36,918 nucleotides of DNA from Actinomycetota bacterium (GCA_027313705.1 DAHVDE010000116.1:1-36918); one strand, 5' to 3'; shown: positions 1 through 8,673, counted from the first letter of the stretch. Translations and numbers: made by a program. Notes: generated from the sequence alone by a model not told the origin.

Positions 1-230
1 CACGCGGGCGGCGGATCTTCCCGGCGCGACCTGACCTCGACGTCGAGCTCGCCCGGCCGCGCGGCGGTGACGACGCACTGCGCGGTCAGGCCCGCGCCAT
101 CGGTGATGTCGACAAGTTCGCCAGGCGCCAGCCTGCGTACCGTCGTCGCGTGCCTGCCCTCAGCTCCCGCCAGGGTAAACCGGCCGCCTGTCAGCGTCGC
201 CCGGTCACAGACGAATACCGGCGGCCTCAC
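1..230 (-). CDS. rsmE: 16S rRNA m3U1498 methyltransferase RsmE, N-terminal part
   Basis: Only the first ~76 codons are inside the window; the gene runs off the left edge. Translation from a GTG at 230 gives an N-terminus beginning MRPPVFVCDRATLTGGRF followed by EGRHATTVRRLAPGE, which fits the PUA-like N-terminal domain of RsmE (pattern ExxHxxxVxRxxxGE). RsmE methylates N3 of U1498 in 16S rRNA using SAM in the cytoplasm. The start lies nine bases after the dnaJ stop on the same strand, and hrcA-dnaJ-rsmE is a familiar actinobacterial order, so it is probably the third gene of that operon. No strong Shine-Dalgarno is seen. The catalytic SPOUT domain is outside the window, so identity rests on the N-terminal domain and context. 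Confidence 0.85.
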   Translation of the reverse strand, partial: MRPPVFVCDRATLTGGRFTLAGAEGRHATTVRRLAPGELVDITDGAGLTAQCVVTAARPGELDVEVRSRREDPPPA

Positions 231-239
231 TTGCGCCGC

Positions 240-1376
240 TCAGCGCCCGTTGAAGGCGTCTCGCAGCCTGGAGAAGAATCCCTGCTCCCCTGGCGCGAAC
301 CGGCCAGGCGGCGACTCCTCGTTCCTGAGCCTCGCCAGTTGCCTCATCAACTCCTCCTGCTCGGGCTCGAGCTTGGTCGGCGTCTCGACCGTCACATGGA
401 TGATCAGGTCGCCGCGGCCAGGGCCGTGCAGGTGCGAGGAACCTTGCCCGTAAAGCGGGATGGACTGGTTCGACTGGGTGCCTGGCCGAAGGTCGATGCT
501 GGCCGGGCCGTCGAGTGTCTGGATCGGCAGCGTGGCGCCGAGCGCGGCGGCCGTCATCGGGATCGTCAGCGTGCAGTGCAGGTCATCGCCGCGCCGCTCG
601 AAGATCGGATGCGGCCTCTGAACGATCTCGAGGAACAGGTCGCCAGGCGGACCGCCGCCCGGTCCGACCTCGCCTTCAGCCGCGAGCTGAATGTGGGTGC
701 CGTCCTCGACCCCGGCCGGGATCCTGACCTTCACGGTGCGTCTGGTCCTGACCCGCCCGTCCCCGTCGCACTCCGGGCATGGCCGCCTGATCACCGTGCC
801 GAAGCCACCGCAGCCAGGACACGGCCGGGAAGTCATGACCTGACCGAGGAAGGACCTGGTGACCTGGCTCACTTCGCCGCGTCCGTTGCAGACGTCGCAC
901 GTAGTCGGGTGGCTGCCTGGCGCGCTGCCTTCGCCCGAGCAGGTCGGGCAGACCACGGCCGTGTCGACCGTCAGGTCCCTGGTCGCACCGAAGACGCACT
1001 CGGCCAGGTCGAGGTCCACGCGGATCGTGGCGTTGCGGCCGCGGCGCGCCCGGCTGCGCGGACCTCGGCTCGCGCCCGCCGTGCCGCCGAAGAATGCGTC
1101 CATGATATCGCTGAACGGGAAGCCCGCAGTGCCGAATCCCCCGCCACCGCCTGGGGCGAATGGATCGGCACCAAGGTCGTACATCTGCCGCTTTTGCGGG
1201 TCAGAAAGTACCTCGTAGGCCTGAGTGATTTCCTTGAAGCGCTCCTGGGTCACCGGGTCTGGGTTGACGTCAGGGTGCAACTCCCTGGCGAGCCTCCGGT
1301 ATGCCTTCTTGATCTCGTCGGCATTCGCTTCCCGGCTCACGCCAAGAGCGGCGTAGTAGTCCGTTGCCACGCTCAT
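240..1376 (-). CDS. dnaJ: Chaperone protein DnaJ (Hsp40), HrcA-linked copy
   Basis: A 378-residue type I J-protein that stimulates DnaK ATP hydrolysis and holds unfolded clients in the cytoplasm. The J domain covers residues ~5-70 with the HPD triad at 34-36. A Gly/Phe-rich linker follows (~72-105). The zinc-binding domain has four CxxCxGxG-type repeats with cysteines at 143/146, 160/163, 186/189 and 200/203, all intact. Client-binding beta domains fill the rest. The start is an ATG three bases after the hrcA stop (TAG-GGG-ATG), so it is translationally close to hrcA. Actinobacteria commonly have one dnaJ with dnaK-grpE and a second (often called dnaJ2) downstream of hrcA; this fits the second kind. 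Expression is presumably under HrcA/CIRCE control with hrcA. Confidence 0.95.
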   Translation of the reverse strand: MSVATDYYAALGVSREANADEIKKAYRRLARELHPDVNPDPVTQERFKEITQAYEVLSDPQKRQMYDLGADPFAPGGGGGFGTAGFPFSDIMDAFFGGTAGASRGPRSRARRGRNATIRVDLDLAECVFGATRDLTVDTAVVCPTCSGEGSAPGSHPTTCDVCNGRGEVSQVTRSFLGQVMTSRPCPGCGGFGTVIRRPCPECDGDGRVRTRRTVKVRIPAGVEDGTHIQLAAEGEVGPGGGPPGDLFLEIVQRPHPIFERRGDDLHCTLTIPMTAAALGATLPIQTLDGPASIDLRPGTQSNQSIPLYGQGSSHLHGPGRGDLIIHVTVETPTKLEPEQEELMRQLARLRNEESPPGRFAPGEQGFFSRLRDAFNGR

Positions 1377-1379
1377 CCC

Positions 1380-2393
1380 CTACGACTCCGCCAGGATCTG
1401 GCCCGTGTACCGTGCCACGGCGCGTACCGCTCCCATTGCTGTTGGATAGTCCATTCTCGTCGGCCCTACCACGCCGAGCCTGGCCAGCGGGCGATCAGCC
1501 GACCCGTAGGCGGCCGCGACCACCGAGGTGCTGCGCAGTCCGAGCACGTCATTTTCCGCACCGATCCTGACCGTGACCGATGTCTGATCGTCAAGCTCGC
1601 CGAGCAGCCGCATGAGGACCACCTGCTCTTCGAGTGCCTCGAGTACCTCGCGCAGCCCGGCGGAGAAGTCTGCGGCGGTCAGGTTGGATGCCCCGCCGAC
1701 GACGATCTTCTCCTCGTGCCGCTCGACAAGTGTCTCAAGGATGACAGAGAACACCGCCGCCGCGCTGGCACGTTCCCTAGGCTCGACCCGCTCGGGCAGG
1801 CCGGCCAGAATGGTAGCGACTTCGGCCAGTTTGTGCCCGTCCAGGCAGGCGTTGAGCACAGCCCGCAACTGCACGATGGAATCCTCGTCGAGGACTCCGG
1901 GCAACTCGACCACCCGCTGCTCGACCCGGCCGGTGTCGGTGATCAGCACCAGCAGCAGCCTGGTGTCGTTCAGCGGCACGAGCTCGACATGGCGGATCGC
2001 TGACTTGCTGAGCGACGGGTACTGCACGACGGCTACCTGCCTGGTTAGCTGGGCTAGCAGCCGCACGGTGCGCATAACGACGTCATCAAGATCGTAGGCG
2101 CCGACCAGGAAAGTCTCTATCGCACGCCGCTCGGCCCTGGAAAACGGCTTGATGCTAGACAGCCGGTCGACGAAGAGCCGGTACCCCTTGTCGGTAGGTA
2201 TCCGGCCGGCGCTCGTGTGCGGCTGGACGATATAGCCCTGGTCCTCCAGCACCGCCATGTCGTTCCTGATCGTGGCCGGTGAGACATCAAGGCCATGCCT
2301 GTCCACCAGAGCCCGCGACCCAACCGGCTCGTTCGTCGAGACAAAGTCCTCGACGATCGCACGCAGCACTGCGAGCTTCCTGTCGTCCAGCAT
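1380..2393 (-). CDS. hrcA: Heat-inducible transcription repressor HrcA
   Basis: A 337-residue repressor of class I heat-shock genes that binds CIRCE operators and depends on GroEL for folding. The N-terminal winged helix (residues ~1-75) carries the family's typical stretch [20 protein letters not shown] and ends with [14 protein letters not shown]; the GAF-like/dimerisation region follows. The ATG at 2393 is preceded by a strong Shine-Dalgarno (GGGAGGTG, seven to eight bases upstream). A CIRCE-like element lies immediately upstream of it, so the gene is very likely autoregulated. It is followed by dnaJ after three bases. Confidence 0.96.
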   Translation of the reverse strand: MLDDRKLAVLRAIVEDFVSTNEPVGSRALVDRHGLDVSPATIRNDMAVLEDQGYIVQPHTSAGRIPTDKGYRLFVDRLSSIKPFSRAERRAIETFLVGAYDLDDVVMRTVRLLAQLTRQVAVVQYPSLSKSAIRHVELVPLNDTRLLLVLITDTGRVEQRVVELPGVLDEDSIVQLRAVLNACLDGHKLAEVATILAGLPERVEPRERASAAAVFSVILETLVERHEEKIVVGGASNLTAADFSAGLREVLEALEEQVVLMRLLGELDDQTSVTVRIGAENDVLGLRSTSVVAAAYGSADRPLARLGVVGPTRMDYPTAMGAVRAVARYTGQILAES

Positions 2394-2406
2394 CCGTTCA
2401 CCTCCC

Positions 2407-2433
2407 CTGGCACTCGATGCTCCTGAGTGCCAA
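2407..2433 (-). promoter_or_regulatory. CIRCE operator of hrcA-dnaJ
   Basis: Nine-base arm CTGGCACTC, nine-base spacer, arm GAGTGCCAA. The CIRCE consensus is TTAGCACTC-N9-GAGTGCTAA, so the spacing is exact and seven of nine positions match in the left arm and eight of nine in the right. It lies 13 bases upstream of the hrcA ATG, overlapping the Shine-Dalgarno side, which is the usual position for HrcA autoregulation. The arms pair with each other over nine of ten bases. Confidence 0.9.
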
Positions 2434-2438
2434 GTCTA
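2433..2438 (-). promoter_or_regulatory. Probable -10 box of hrcA
   Basis: On the minus strand TAGACT (a TAnnnT match) directly abuts the upstream arm of CIRCE, so bound HrcA would block polymerase. No convincing -35 box is visible 16-18 bases upstream. Confidence 0.4.
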
Positions 2439-2516
2439 TGGCGGAAACCATACTTGGACAGCCCCGGCCAAGTCACCGTGTGGAACCTACCTGGTTTCAC
2501 TCGCCGTTAAGTTTGG

Positions 2517-2550
2517 TGACTGTACGTGTAATTCTGCTAACGTACAGTCA
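2517..2550. promoter_or_regulatory. Perfect 11-bp inverted repeat, putative operator
   Basis: TGACTGTACGT at 2517-2527 and its exact reverse complement ACGTACAGTCA at 2540-2550, separated by 12 bases, so the half-site centres are 23 bp apart (about two helical turns). It sits 33 bases upstream of the ATG at 2583 in the hrcA/DUF4870 divergent region. TAATAT directly follows the right arm and could be a -10 for the rightward gene. It does not match CIRCE or the actinobacterial LexA box. The bound protein is unknown. Confidence 0.7.
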
Positions 2551-2582
2551 TAATATCTGCCACCTTACGGGGAGGAACCGCC

Positions 2583-3203
2583 ATGAGGTCTGTCGCCGGC
2601 CGGCCGGAGCAGGCACGCGCCTGGCCCCTGCGCGAGCGTGCCGCCACCGGCCGGCCGGCCATAGTGCCTCTCGTGATCCCGGCACAGTCCACCGGGATAC
2701 AGCCAGCAGGGATACAGCCAGCCGGGGTCAGGCCGGCACTCGAAAGCGCTCAGCGTCGCAGCCTGCCCTCAGGTTCGAGCCGCGCGGAGGTGCCTGCCGC
2801 ACTTGTGCCGCCGGTGACCTCAGCCAGGGTCACTGCCTTCACCACCTACCTGCTGACCGCGGTGCTCAGCTTCATTCCGGCGGCCGTGACCTGCCTGCTG
2901 GGCAAGCGCAGGGACACCTTCCTGCGGCGCCACGCCGTCCAGGCCATGAACGCCGCCTTCACCACGCTGCTCTATTCGGTGAGCTCAGCCGTCCTGACCG
3001 CCATCCTCGCGCTCGACAACCTTCGGCTTGGCCTTCAGGCCGGAGCCACCGCCGCCATGTTCTGCTGGCTGGTGACCTTCGGCTACCTGGTCGCGGCCGC
3101 GATCTCGGCCGCTCGCGGCCGCTTCTACCAGATGCCCCGCTGCCTGTGCGCTGATCTGCTGCACCCTCGGCGGGTCAGAGCCGGCCAGAGCGCCGACACC
3201 TAA
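2583..3203 (+). CDS. DUF4870-like integral membrane protein
   Basis: 206 residues. The first ~85 are Pro/Ala/Arg-rich and probably disordered and cytoplasmic, including a short GIQPA-GIQPA-GVRPA repeat encoded by a 15-bp duplication at 2694-2723. From ~90 the sequence has hydrophobic helices: TYLLTAVLSFIPAAV, then the DUF4870-typical FLRRHAVQAMNAAF, then about two more helices to ~175. DUF4870 (Tic20-like) proteins are small three- to four-helix membrane proteins of unknown function. The ATG has a good Shine-Dalgarno (GGGGAGG) and lies behind the perfect inverted repeat at 2517-2550. The stop codon overlaps the stop of convergent hemW by four bases. Confidence 0.75.
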   Translation: MRSVAGRPEQARAWPLRERAATGRPAIVPLVIPAQSTGIQPAGIQPAGVRPALESAQRRSLPSGSSRAEVPAALVPPVTSARVTAFTTYLLTAVLSFIPAAVTCLLGKRRDTFLRRHAVQAMNAAFTTLLYSVSSAVLTAILALDNLRLGLQAGATAAMFCWLVTFGYLVAAAISAARGRFYQMPRCLCADLLHPRRVRAGQSADT

Positions 3204-4417
3204 TCGGTCAGGTCGCGGATGACGGCGTCAGCCAGCAGGCGGCCAGGTGCAGTCAGCACAACCCGGCCAGCGGCAAGCGCCTGAGCGTCGGCCATGCCGT
3301 CGGCCATCCAGGCCGTTGCCGCACGCCGGCCTGCCGCAGACAACTCGCTGACGGCGCAGCCTCCCGCCAGCCTGGTAGTCAGCAAGATCCGCTCGATCCT
3401 GCGCTGGTCCGCGTCGAGCACCTCCCTGGCCTGCCCAGGGCTGGCGCCAGAGGAAATCCTGGCGGCGTAGGCGGACGGGTGCCGCACGTTCCACCAGCGG
3501 GTGCCGCCCACATGACTGTGCGCACCAGGGCCGATGCCCCACCAGTCGCCGCCCTGCCAGTACAGCAGGTTATGCGCGCACCTCGCCTGTTCTGCGGCGG
3601 CCCAGTTGGAGATCTCGTACCACGCAAGCCCGGCCGCGGTGAACTCGGCATCGGCGGCCAGGTACTTGTCGGCCATCTCATCGTCGTCAGGTGCGGCCAG
3701 ATCGCCTCGCCTGATCGCAGCGGCCAGCCTGGTGCCTTCCTCGACTATCAGCGCATAGGCCGAGACGTGGTCGGGCCCGGCTGCCAGCGCTGCGTGCACG
3801 GACTCCTTCCAGTCTGCGGCGCTCTCCCCTGGCGTGCCGTAGATCAGATCCAGGCTGACGTGCTCGAAACCCTCGGCCCTGGCCCAGGCGGCGCACTTGG
3901 CGGGCAGGCCAGGCGTGTGAGTGCGGTCAAGGACGCTGAGTACATGACCGGCCGCGCTTTGCATGCCGAAGGAGATCCTGGTGAACCCGGCGGCTCGCAA
4001 CAGGCCAAGTGACCGCTGGTCGGCGCTTTCCGGATTCGCCTCCGTAGTCACCTCGGCGCCGTCCGCCAGCCCGAACTCGCCCTCGATCGCGCGCAGGATC
4101 GCGGCCAGGCTAGCCGGCGGCAGCAAGGTCGGCGTGCCGCCGCCGAAGAACACCGTCCGCACCCGCGGCGCGGACGGGCCGAGCACCCGGCGCGCGAACC
4201 TGATCTCCTCGATCGCCAGCCGCGGGTAACTGTCCCGCGAGGCACCGCCAAGCTCGGCGGCCGTGTAGGTGTTGAAGTCGCAGTACCCGCACCTGGTGCG
4301 GCAGAAAGGCACATGCACGTACATGCCGAACGGCTGGTGGCCAAGGCCGCCGAGCGAGGCCGGCGGGAGCTGGCCGTCGGCTGGAACTGGCTGGCCGCCA
4401 GGTGGCGTTCCCGGCAT
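3200..4417 (-). CDS. hemW: Radical SAM heme chaperone HemW (HemN-like)
   Basis: 405 residues. Members of this HemN-related radical SAM family bind heme and deliver it to acceptor enzymes rather than acting as coproporphyrinogen dehydrogenase. The radical SAM CX3CX2C motif is at C39, C43, C46 (PFCRTRCGYCDF), followed by FFGGGTPTLLP and a TEANPES segment. The reading frame stays open upstream into the MOSC gene, but the ATG at 4417 is the right start: the N-terminus beginning MPGTPPGGQPVPADGQLP resembles other actinobacterial HemW proteins as I remember them, and it begins two bases after the MOSC stop (TGA-GC-ATG). It is therefore probably co-transcribed with the MOSC gene. Confidence 0.9.
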   Translation of the reverse strand: MPGTPPGGQPVPADGQLPPASLGGLGHQPFGMYVHVPFCRTRCGYCDFNTYTAAELGGASRDSYPRLAIEEIRFARRVLGPSAPRVRTVFFGGGTPTLLPPASLAAILRAIEGEFGLADGAEVTTEANPESADQRSLGLLRAAGFTRISFGMQSAAGHVLSVLDRTHTPGLPAKCAAWARAEGFEHVSLDLIYGTPGESAADWKESVHAALAAGPDHVSAYALIVEEGTRLAAAIRRGDLAAPDDDEMADKYLAADAEFTAAGLAWYEISNWAAAEQARCAHNLLYWQGGDWWGIGPGAHSHVGGTRWWNVRHPSAYAARISSGASPGQAREVLDADQRRIERILLTTRLAGGCAVSELSAAGRRAATAWMADGMADAQALAAGRVVLTAPGRLLADAVIRDLTD

Positions 4418-4419
4418 GC

Positions 4420-5067
4420 TCAGGCCCGTACCCGGCCGAGCACTTCGGCACCGATCTCGTCCCACTTCGCGCCGCGCCCGGCCACTGTCAGCAGGGTCCG
4501 CATGATCTCGGTATCCCCGTAGTACGCCCGCATGGCATCGGCCACGGTTACCCGCACCTCCGGCCGGCTCAGCACCACTATCTGGTCGCCCGCCCCGATC
4601 TCGCCAGCACTGAGCACCCGCAAGTACGCACCGGGCCGCCCTGCGGCCGCGAACCGCCTGACCCACTGGCCTTCGCCCGTCCATGCCTTGAACACCTGGC
4701 AGGGGATCCTGGGCGCAGTGACCTGCGCCACGACGTCCTCGCCGAGTTGCCAGACCTCGCCGATGAGCGCCCCGGTCACGTCGAGCGATGAAGTAGTGAG
4801 GTTCTCGCCGAACTCCCCGTTGCCGAACTCACGTCCTGCCTGCTCGGTCCACCAGTCAAGGTCCTCCCTGGCGTAGGCGTAAAGCGCCTGCTCGGCGCCG
4901 CCATGATGGTCGAGGTCGGCCTGATGGTCACCGGCCAGGCCGAGTGCGCAGGCGAAGACGCGGCCAGGTACCTTGCGCTTGTCGATCGCGGTCCGACCCT
5001 GGCGGCCGGACACCTCGATGTCCTTGATCTCACCTACGTTGACGGAGATGATCCTGGCGTTGCTCAT
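4420..5067 (-). CDS. MOSC domain-containing protein (YiiM-like)
   Basis: 215 residues. MOSC domains occur in molybdenum-cofactor sulfurases and in YiiM-type reductases that detoxify N-hydroxylated bases with Moco. Seen here: GDHQADLDHHGGAEQALYAY (residues ~46-65), FGNGEFGENLT (~81-91), and PRIPCQVF with the conserved cysteine (~120). The C-terminal ~60 residues resemble the YiiM-type extension. The ATG at 5067 is preceded on its strand by a TAGCCT box six bases away and no Shine-Dalgarno, suggesting a leaderless message. The hemW start follows its stop by two bases. Substrate is not predictable. Confidence 0.85.
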   Translation of the reverse strand: MSNARIISVNVGEIKDIEVSGRQGRTAIDKRKVPGRVFACALGLAGDHQADLDHHGGAEQALYAYAREDLDWWTEQAGREFGNGEFGENLTTSSLDVTGALIGEVWQLGEDVVAQVTAPRIPCQVFKAWTGEGQWVRRFAAAGRPGAYLRVLSAGEIGAGDQIVVLSRPEVRVTVADAMRAYYGDTEIMRTLLTVAGRGAKWDEIGAEVLGRVRA

Positions 5068-5073
5068 GCCCGC

Positions 5074-5079
5074 AGGCTA
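5074..5079 (-). promoter_or_regulatory. -10 box of a leaderless MOSC-hemW transcript
   Basis: TAGCCT on the minus strand, six bases before the MOSC ATG at 5067, with no Shine-Dalgarno between. This is the spacing expected when transcription starts at the A of the start codon. Confidence 0.6.
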
Positions 5080-5103
5080 GCCGACGCAGGGGTTACCCTA
5101 AGA

Positions 5104-5610
5104 ATGGCTTTTCCAGGCGGGGCAGAGCGACGGGACCAGGCATCGATGGCAACTGGCAGCTACTACGGGCGGATGCGGGCAACCGACGCTGACCGTGAGA
5201 AAGTCCACGAGGTACTTCAGTCCGCTTACGCGGACGGCAGGCTCACCTGGGAAGAGTTCGATAGCCGCTCGACCGCCCTGGTCAACGCCAAGACCTACGA
5301 TCAGCTCGCCTCGCTGACCACCGACCTGCGCAGGCCGGCGCCCTACCAGGCTCAGTCCTACCCGCTGGCGGTTCCTTCCGGGCGCACTAACGCGCTTGCC
5401 GCGGTTTCGCTCGGGTTCGGCGTCGGCCAGATATTCCTGCCCATCCTCGGGGCCATCATCGCGATCGTGACCGGGCACCTCGCCAAGGGCCAGATCAAGG
5501 ACAGCGGAGACTACGGCAGCGGGCTGGCCACCGCGGGGCTGGTGCTCGGCTATGTCGGCCTGATCCTCCCGATCCTGCTCTTCGTGCTGGTCTTGGGGGC
5601 AGTCGGCTGA
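5104..5610 (+). CDS. DUF1707-DUF4190 membrane protein (copy 1)
   Basis: 168 residues from the ATG at 5104; an in-frame ATG at 5146 would give 154. The frame is open further left but that part lies over the MOSC gene on the other strand and is not credible. DUF1707 (short actinobacterial N-terminal domain) is seen as MRATDADREKVHEVLQSAYADG and LTWEEFDSRSTALVNAKTY; DUF4190 follows as two hydrophobic helices (VSLGFGVGQIFLPILGAIIAIVTGHLAKG; then TAGLVLGYVGLILPILLFVLVLG). A TACCCT box ends four bases before the 5104 ATG, a little short for a leaderless start. Function is unknown; family members are small membrane proteins. A close paralogue follows directly. Confidence 0.75.
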   Translation: MAFPGGAERRDQASMATGSYYGRMRATDADREKVHEVLQSAYADGRLTWEEFDSRSTALVNAKTYDQLASLTTDLRRPAPYQAQSYPLAVPSGRTNALAAVSLGFGVGQIFLPILGAIIAIVTGHLAKGQIKDSGDYGSGLATAGLVLGYVGLILPILLFVLVLGAVG

Positions 5611-5625
5611 CCACCTGGCACTGGC

Positions 5626-5631
5626 TAGTCT
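5626..5631 (+). promoter_or_regulatory. -10 box of a leaderless DUF1707 gene
   Basis: TAGTCT followed by exactly six bases and the ATG at 5638, with no Shine-Dalgarno. It indicates that the second DUF1707 gene has its own promoter within the 27-base gap. Confidence 0.55.
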
Positions 5632-5637
5632 GGCTAG

Positions 5638-6132
5638 ATGACGGCTAGTGAGTACCGCGGCCGCAGGCTTGGCTCCATGCGGGCGACCGATGCGGACCGT
5701 GAGACAGTCAGGGCCATACTCGAAGATGCCCACGCGGAAGGCAGGCTGAGCTGGGAGGAGTTCGATACCCGGTCGACCGCGCTGGTCAGCGCAAAAACCT
5801 ACGACCAGCTGGCCAGCCTGACCGCGGACTTGCCCAACCGGATTCCTGCCGTGCCTCCGCAGGTCTACGACCCTGGCATGCCCATCGGGGAAGCACCGCT
5901 CAACAACCTGGCGCTCGCCTCGTTCTCGCTTGGCCTCAGCCAGATCTTCTTCTGGTTCCTCACCGGCATCCCCGCCATCATCACCGGGCATATCGCCCGT
6001 CATCAGATCAAGCGGACCAGCGAGCAGGGCGCGGGTTTCGCGCTCGCCGGGCTCGTACTCGGTTACGCCGGCCTCGGGCTTGCGGTGCTCACCGGCCTCA
6101 TCATCACCTTGATCGTCCTCGCCACGATCTAG
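5638..6132 (+). CDS. DUF1707-DUF4190 membrane protein (copy 2)
   Basis: 164 residues, clearly a tandem paralogue of the preceding gene: MRATDADRETVRAILEDAHAEG, LSWEEFDTRSTALVSAKTYDQLASLT, then two hydrophobic segments with SFSLGLSQIFFWFLTGIPAIITGHIARHQIK between and after. The DUF1707 halves are much more alike than the linkers. Both copies keep the TGH(L/I)A motif between helices that is typical of DUF4190. The start is 27 bases after the stop of copy 1 and appears leaderless. No function is known; paired expression suggests a hetero-oligomer or dosage effect but this is inference. Confidence 0.8.
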   Translation: MTASEYRGRRLGSMRATDADRETVRAILEDAHAEGRLSWEEFDTRSTALVSAKTYDQLASLTADLPNRIPAVPPQVYDPGMPIGEAPLNNLALASFSLGLSQIFFWFLTGIPAIITGHIARHQIKRTSEQGAGFALAGLVLGYAGLGLAVLTGLIITLIVLATI

Positions 6133-6178
6133 CGAAGCCGGACCCGACGCCCGGCGCGCCTTCGGCGGTTGCGTGCCT

Positions 6179-8122
6179 TCAGCGGTTCTTGTCCGGCCCC
6201 TGCTCGGCGGACAAGGCTGCGACGAAGGCCTCCTGCGGCACCTCGACCCGGCCGATGGTCTTCATCCGCTTCTTGCCTTCTTTCTGCTTTTCCAGCAGTT
6301 TGCGCTTGCGGGTGATGTCACCGCCGTAGCACTTGGCAAGCACGTCCTTGCGCATCGCCCTGATGTTCTCCCTGGCGATGATCCTGGCACCGATGGCGGC
6401 CTGGATCGGCACCTCGAACTGCTGCCTGGGAATCAGCTCCTTGAGCCGCGCGGTCATGGCCAGGCCATACTCCCTGGCCTTGTCTGAGTGCACGATCTGG
6501 CTGAAGGCGTCGACCGGCTGGCCCTGAAGCAGGATGTCGACCTTCACGAGGTCGGCCTCCTGCCCCCCGGCCGGCTCGTAGTCGAGCGAGGCATATCCCC
6601 TGGTACGCGACTTAAGCTGGTCGAAGAAGTCAAAGATGATCTCGGCAAGCGGCATGGTGTACCTGATCTCGACCCGGTCCTCCGACAGGTACTCCATGCC
6701 GATCAGCACGCCTCGCCTTGACTGGCAGAGTTCCATGATCGCGCCGATGTAGTCGGCTGGCGCGAGAATGGTAGCCCGCACCACCGGCTCGTAGACACTC
6801 GCGATCTTGCCCGCGGCGATGACTCCCGTCTTGGTGGCCACACCGCCTGGACCGCTCGGGAACTCACTTGGGTTGGTCACGACCACCTCGGCGCCGGAGT
6901 CCATGACGACCCGGTACACCACGTTAGGCGCCGTGGAGATCAGCGAGAGATCGAACTCTCGCTCAAGCCGCTCCCTGACGATCTCCATGTGCAGCAGGCC
7001 GAGAAATCCGCACCTGAACCCGAAGCCGAGCGCCGTGGACGTCTCTGGCTCGTAAACGAGCGAGGCGTCGTTGAGCCTCAGCTTGTCCAGGGCATCACGC
7101 AGATCGGGATACTCGTCGCCGTCTACCGGGTAGAGGCCGGAGAACACCATCGGCTTGGGGTAGGAGTAACCGGGCAGCGGCGCTTTCGCCTGGCGTGCGG
7201 CGCTCGTCATCGTGTCGCCGACCCTGGCCTGCCTGACGTCCTTAACGCCGGTGATCAGGTAACCGACCTCGCCTGCTGCCAGTCCGTCTGAGGGCACAGG
7301 CTCAGGCGAGATCACCCCGATCTCGAGCGTCTCGTGAATCGCGCCGGTCGAGAGCATCAGCGTGCGCTCCCGGCGGGAAAGCTGACCGTCGACCATCCGG
7401 ACGTAGGTGACGACACCCCGGTAAGTGTCATATACCGAGTCGAAAATCAGTGCTCGCGCGGGCGCGTCGAGCACGCCGTTCGGCGCGGGCACCTGGGCAA
7501 CCACCTCATTGAGCAACTCGGTGACGCCTTCTCCGGTCTTGGCCGACACTCTCAGGACTTCGGATGACTGGCAGCCGATGATCTTGGCTAGCTCTTCTGC
7601 GTACTTCTCCGGCTGGGCCGCCGGCAGATCGATCTTGTTGAGCACGGGGATCAGGTGCAGGTCAGCGTCGAGTGCCAGGTACAGGTTGGCGAGGGTCTGG
7701 GCTTCGATTCCCTGAACGGCGTCGACGAGCAGGATCGCGCCCTCGCACGCGGCCAGTGACCTGGACACTTCATAGGAGAAGTCCACGTGCCCAGGGGTGT
7801 CGATCAGGTTGAGCACGTAGTTTCGACCATCGGTGCCCCGCCACGGCAGCCGCACTGCCTGGCTCTTGATCGTGATGCCGCGCTCGCGCTCGATGTCCAT
7901 CCTGTCCAGGTACTGCGCTCGCATCTGCCGGTCACCGACCACGCCGGTGAGCTGAAGCATGCGGTCGGCCAGCGTCGACTTGCCGTGATCGATATGAGCG
8001 ATGATGCAGAAGTTCCTGATCATCGCCTGATCGGTGCGGGAAGGTTCGGGCAGCACTGCGGCACCCGCCTGCGCTTTCATTCGCGCGGCCGGTGCAGCCG
8101 GGCTGCTCGCTGGCTCGGACAT
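6179..8122 (-). CDS. lepA: Elongation factor 4 (LepA), ribosome back-translocase
   Basis: 647 residues from the ATG at 8122. LepA is a translational GTPase resembling EF-G without domain IV that acts on stalled or assembling ribosomes. G1 AHIDHGKST is at ~42-50, switch II DTPGH at ~108-112, then NKIDLP. EF4-specific segments follow, with the basic C-terminal domain ending [20 protein letters not shown]. The frame is open upstream to 8626, but that part overlaps rpsT on the other strand; the N-terminus [11 protein letters not shown] leading to [19 protein letters not shown] matches the layout of actinobacterial LepA. A GTG nine bases further upstream is an alternative. No clear Shine-Dalgarno is seen. 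Confidence 0.93.
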   Translation of the reverse strand: MSEPASSPAAPAARMKAQAGAAVLPEPSRTDQAMIRNFCIIAHIDHGKSTLADRMLQLTGVVGDRQMRAQYLDRMDIERERGITIKSQAVRLPWRGTDGRNYVLNLIDTPGHVDFSYEVSRSLAACEGAILLVDAVQGIEAQTLANLYLALDADLHLIPVLNKIDLPAAQPEKYAEELAKIIGCQSSEVLRVSAKTGEGVTELLNEVVAQVPAPNGVLDAPARALIFDSVYDTYRGVVTYVRMVDGQLSRRERTLMLSTGAIHETLEIGVISPEPVPSDGLAAGEVGYLITGVKDVRQARVGDTMTSAARQAKAPLPGYSYPKPMVFSGLYPVDGDEYPDLRDALDKLRLNDASLVYEPETSTALGFGFRCGFLGLLHMEIVRERLEREFDLSLISTAPNVVYRVVMDSGAEVVVTNPSEFPSGPGGVATKTGVIAAGKIASVYEPVVRATILAPADYIGAIMELCQSRRGVLIGMEYLSEDRVEIRYTMPLAEIIFDFFDQLKSRTRGYASLDYEPAGGQEADLVKVDILLQGQPVDAFSQIVHSDKAREYGLAMTARLKELIPRQQFEVPIQAAIGARIIARENIRAMRKDVLAKCYGGDITRKRKLLEKQKEGKKRMKTIGRVEVPQEAFVAALSAEQGPDKNR

Positions 8123-8353
8123 TGGTGGCACGCCGTCTATGGTCGCATGCCAGAACCGGTGCACTGGCCAGCGGCCATGGCTGCTGGCCATGGCCGCGCG
8201 GGCACGGCTGCGGGCACGGCTCCCGGCGCAGCCGCGGGTATGTGCGGTACGAACTGGCCGATTGGTTTGAAGACGAGAGCAGGAGTCGGATATTCTTGCT
8301 TGTCTGCCGGGCGGAGCCCGACCAACGAACCCATGAATTAGCGAGGCTTTCGC

Positions 8354-8623
8354 GTGGCGAATATCAAGTCCCAGATCAAGCGTAACAAGCAAAACGAAAA
8401 GGCCAGGCAGCGCAACAAGGCCGTCAAGTCCTCGCTCAAGACCGCCGTGCGCAGCTTCCGCGAGGCTGCCGATGCCGGCGACGCCGACAAGGCGGGCGAG
8501 GCGCTGCGTGCCGCCTGCGTCAAGCTCGACAAGGCAGCCAGCAAGGGCGTCATACACAAGAACCAGGCCGCGAACCGCAAGTCTTCCCTTGCCAAGCGCG
8601 CCGCCGCCCTTAAGCAGGGCTAG
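8354..8623 (+). CDS. rpsT: 30S ribosomal protein S20
   Basis: 89 residues, start GTG, N-terminus [20 protein letters not shown] and the basic helical hairpin expected of bS20, ending KRAAALKQG. It binds 16S rRNA at the base of the 30S body. It is divergent from lepA and convergent with holA, an order often seen in actinobacteria. The stop codon is embedded in a 17-bp tandem duplication (8612-8645), so the stop and the three codons before it are copied just downstream. Confidence 0.96.
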   Translation: MANIKSQIKRNKQNEKARQRNKAVKSSLKTAVRSFREAADAGDADKAGEALRAACVKLDKAASKGVIHKNQAANRKSSLAKRAAALKQG

Positions 8624-8655
8624 CACAGAAGCAGGGCTAGCACAGAAGCAGGCTA
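8612..8655. repeat. 17-bp tandem duplication across the rpsT stop
   Basis: AAGCAGGGCTAGCACAG at 8612-8628 repeated exactly at 8629-8645, with a third partial copy from 8646. The first unit contains the last codons and TAG stop of rpsT. Confidence 0.9.
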
Positions 8656-8673
8656 AGCCGGTGACCGGCCATC

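Noticed and set aside
150-2003. 617-codon open frame on the plus strand opposite dnaJ-hrcA
   Set aside because: Arg/Pro-rich mirror of two certain genes on the other strand; no family motif or ribosome binding site.
4418-4684. N-terminal extension of the hemW frame
   Set aside because: Lies over the MOSC gene in another frame; a canonical HemW start is available at 4417.
5098-6003. 301-codon minus-strand frame opposite the DUF1707 pair
   Set aside because: Antisense of two recognised genes; composition (Asp/Gly/Arg-rich) typical of high-GC shadow frames.
8123-8626. N-terminal extension of the lepA frame
   Set aside because: It would overlap the whole of rpsT on the other strand and has no LepA similarity; the ATG at 8122 gives the normal N-terminus.
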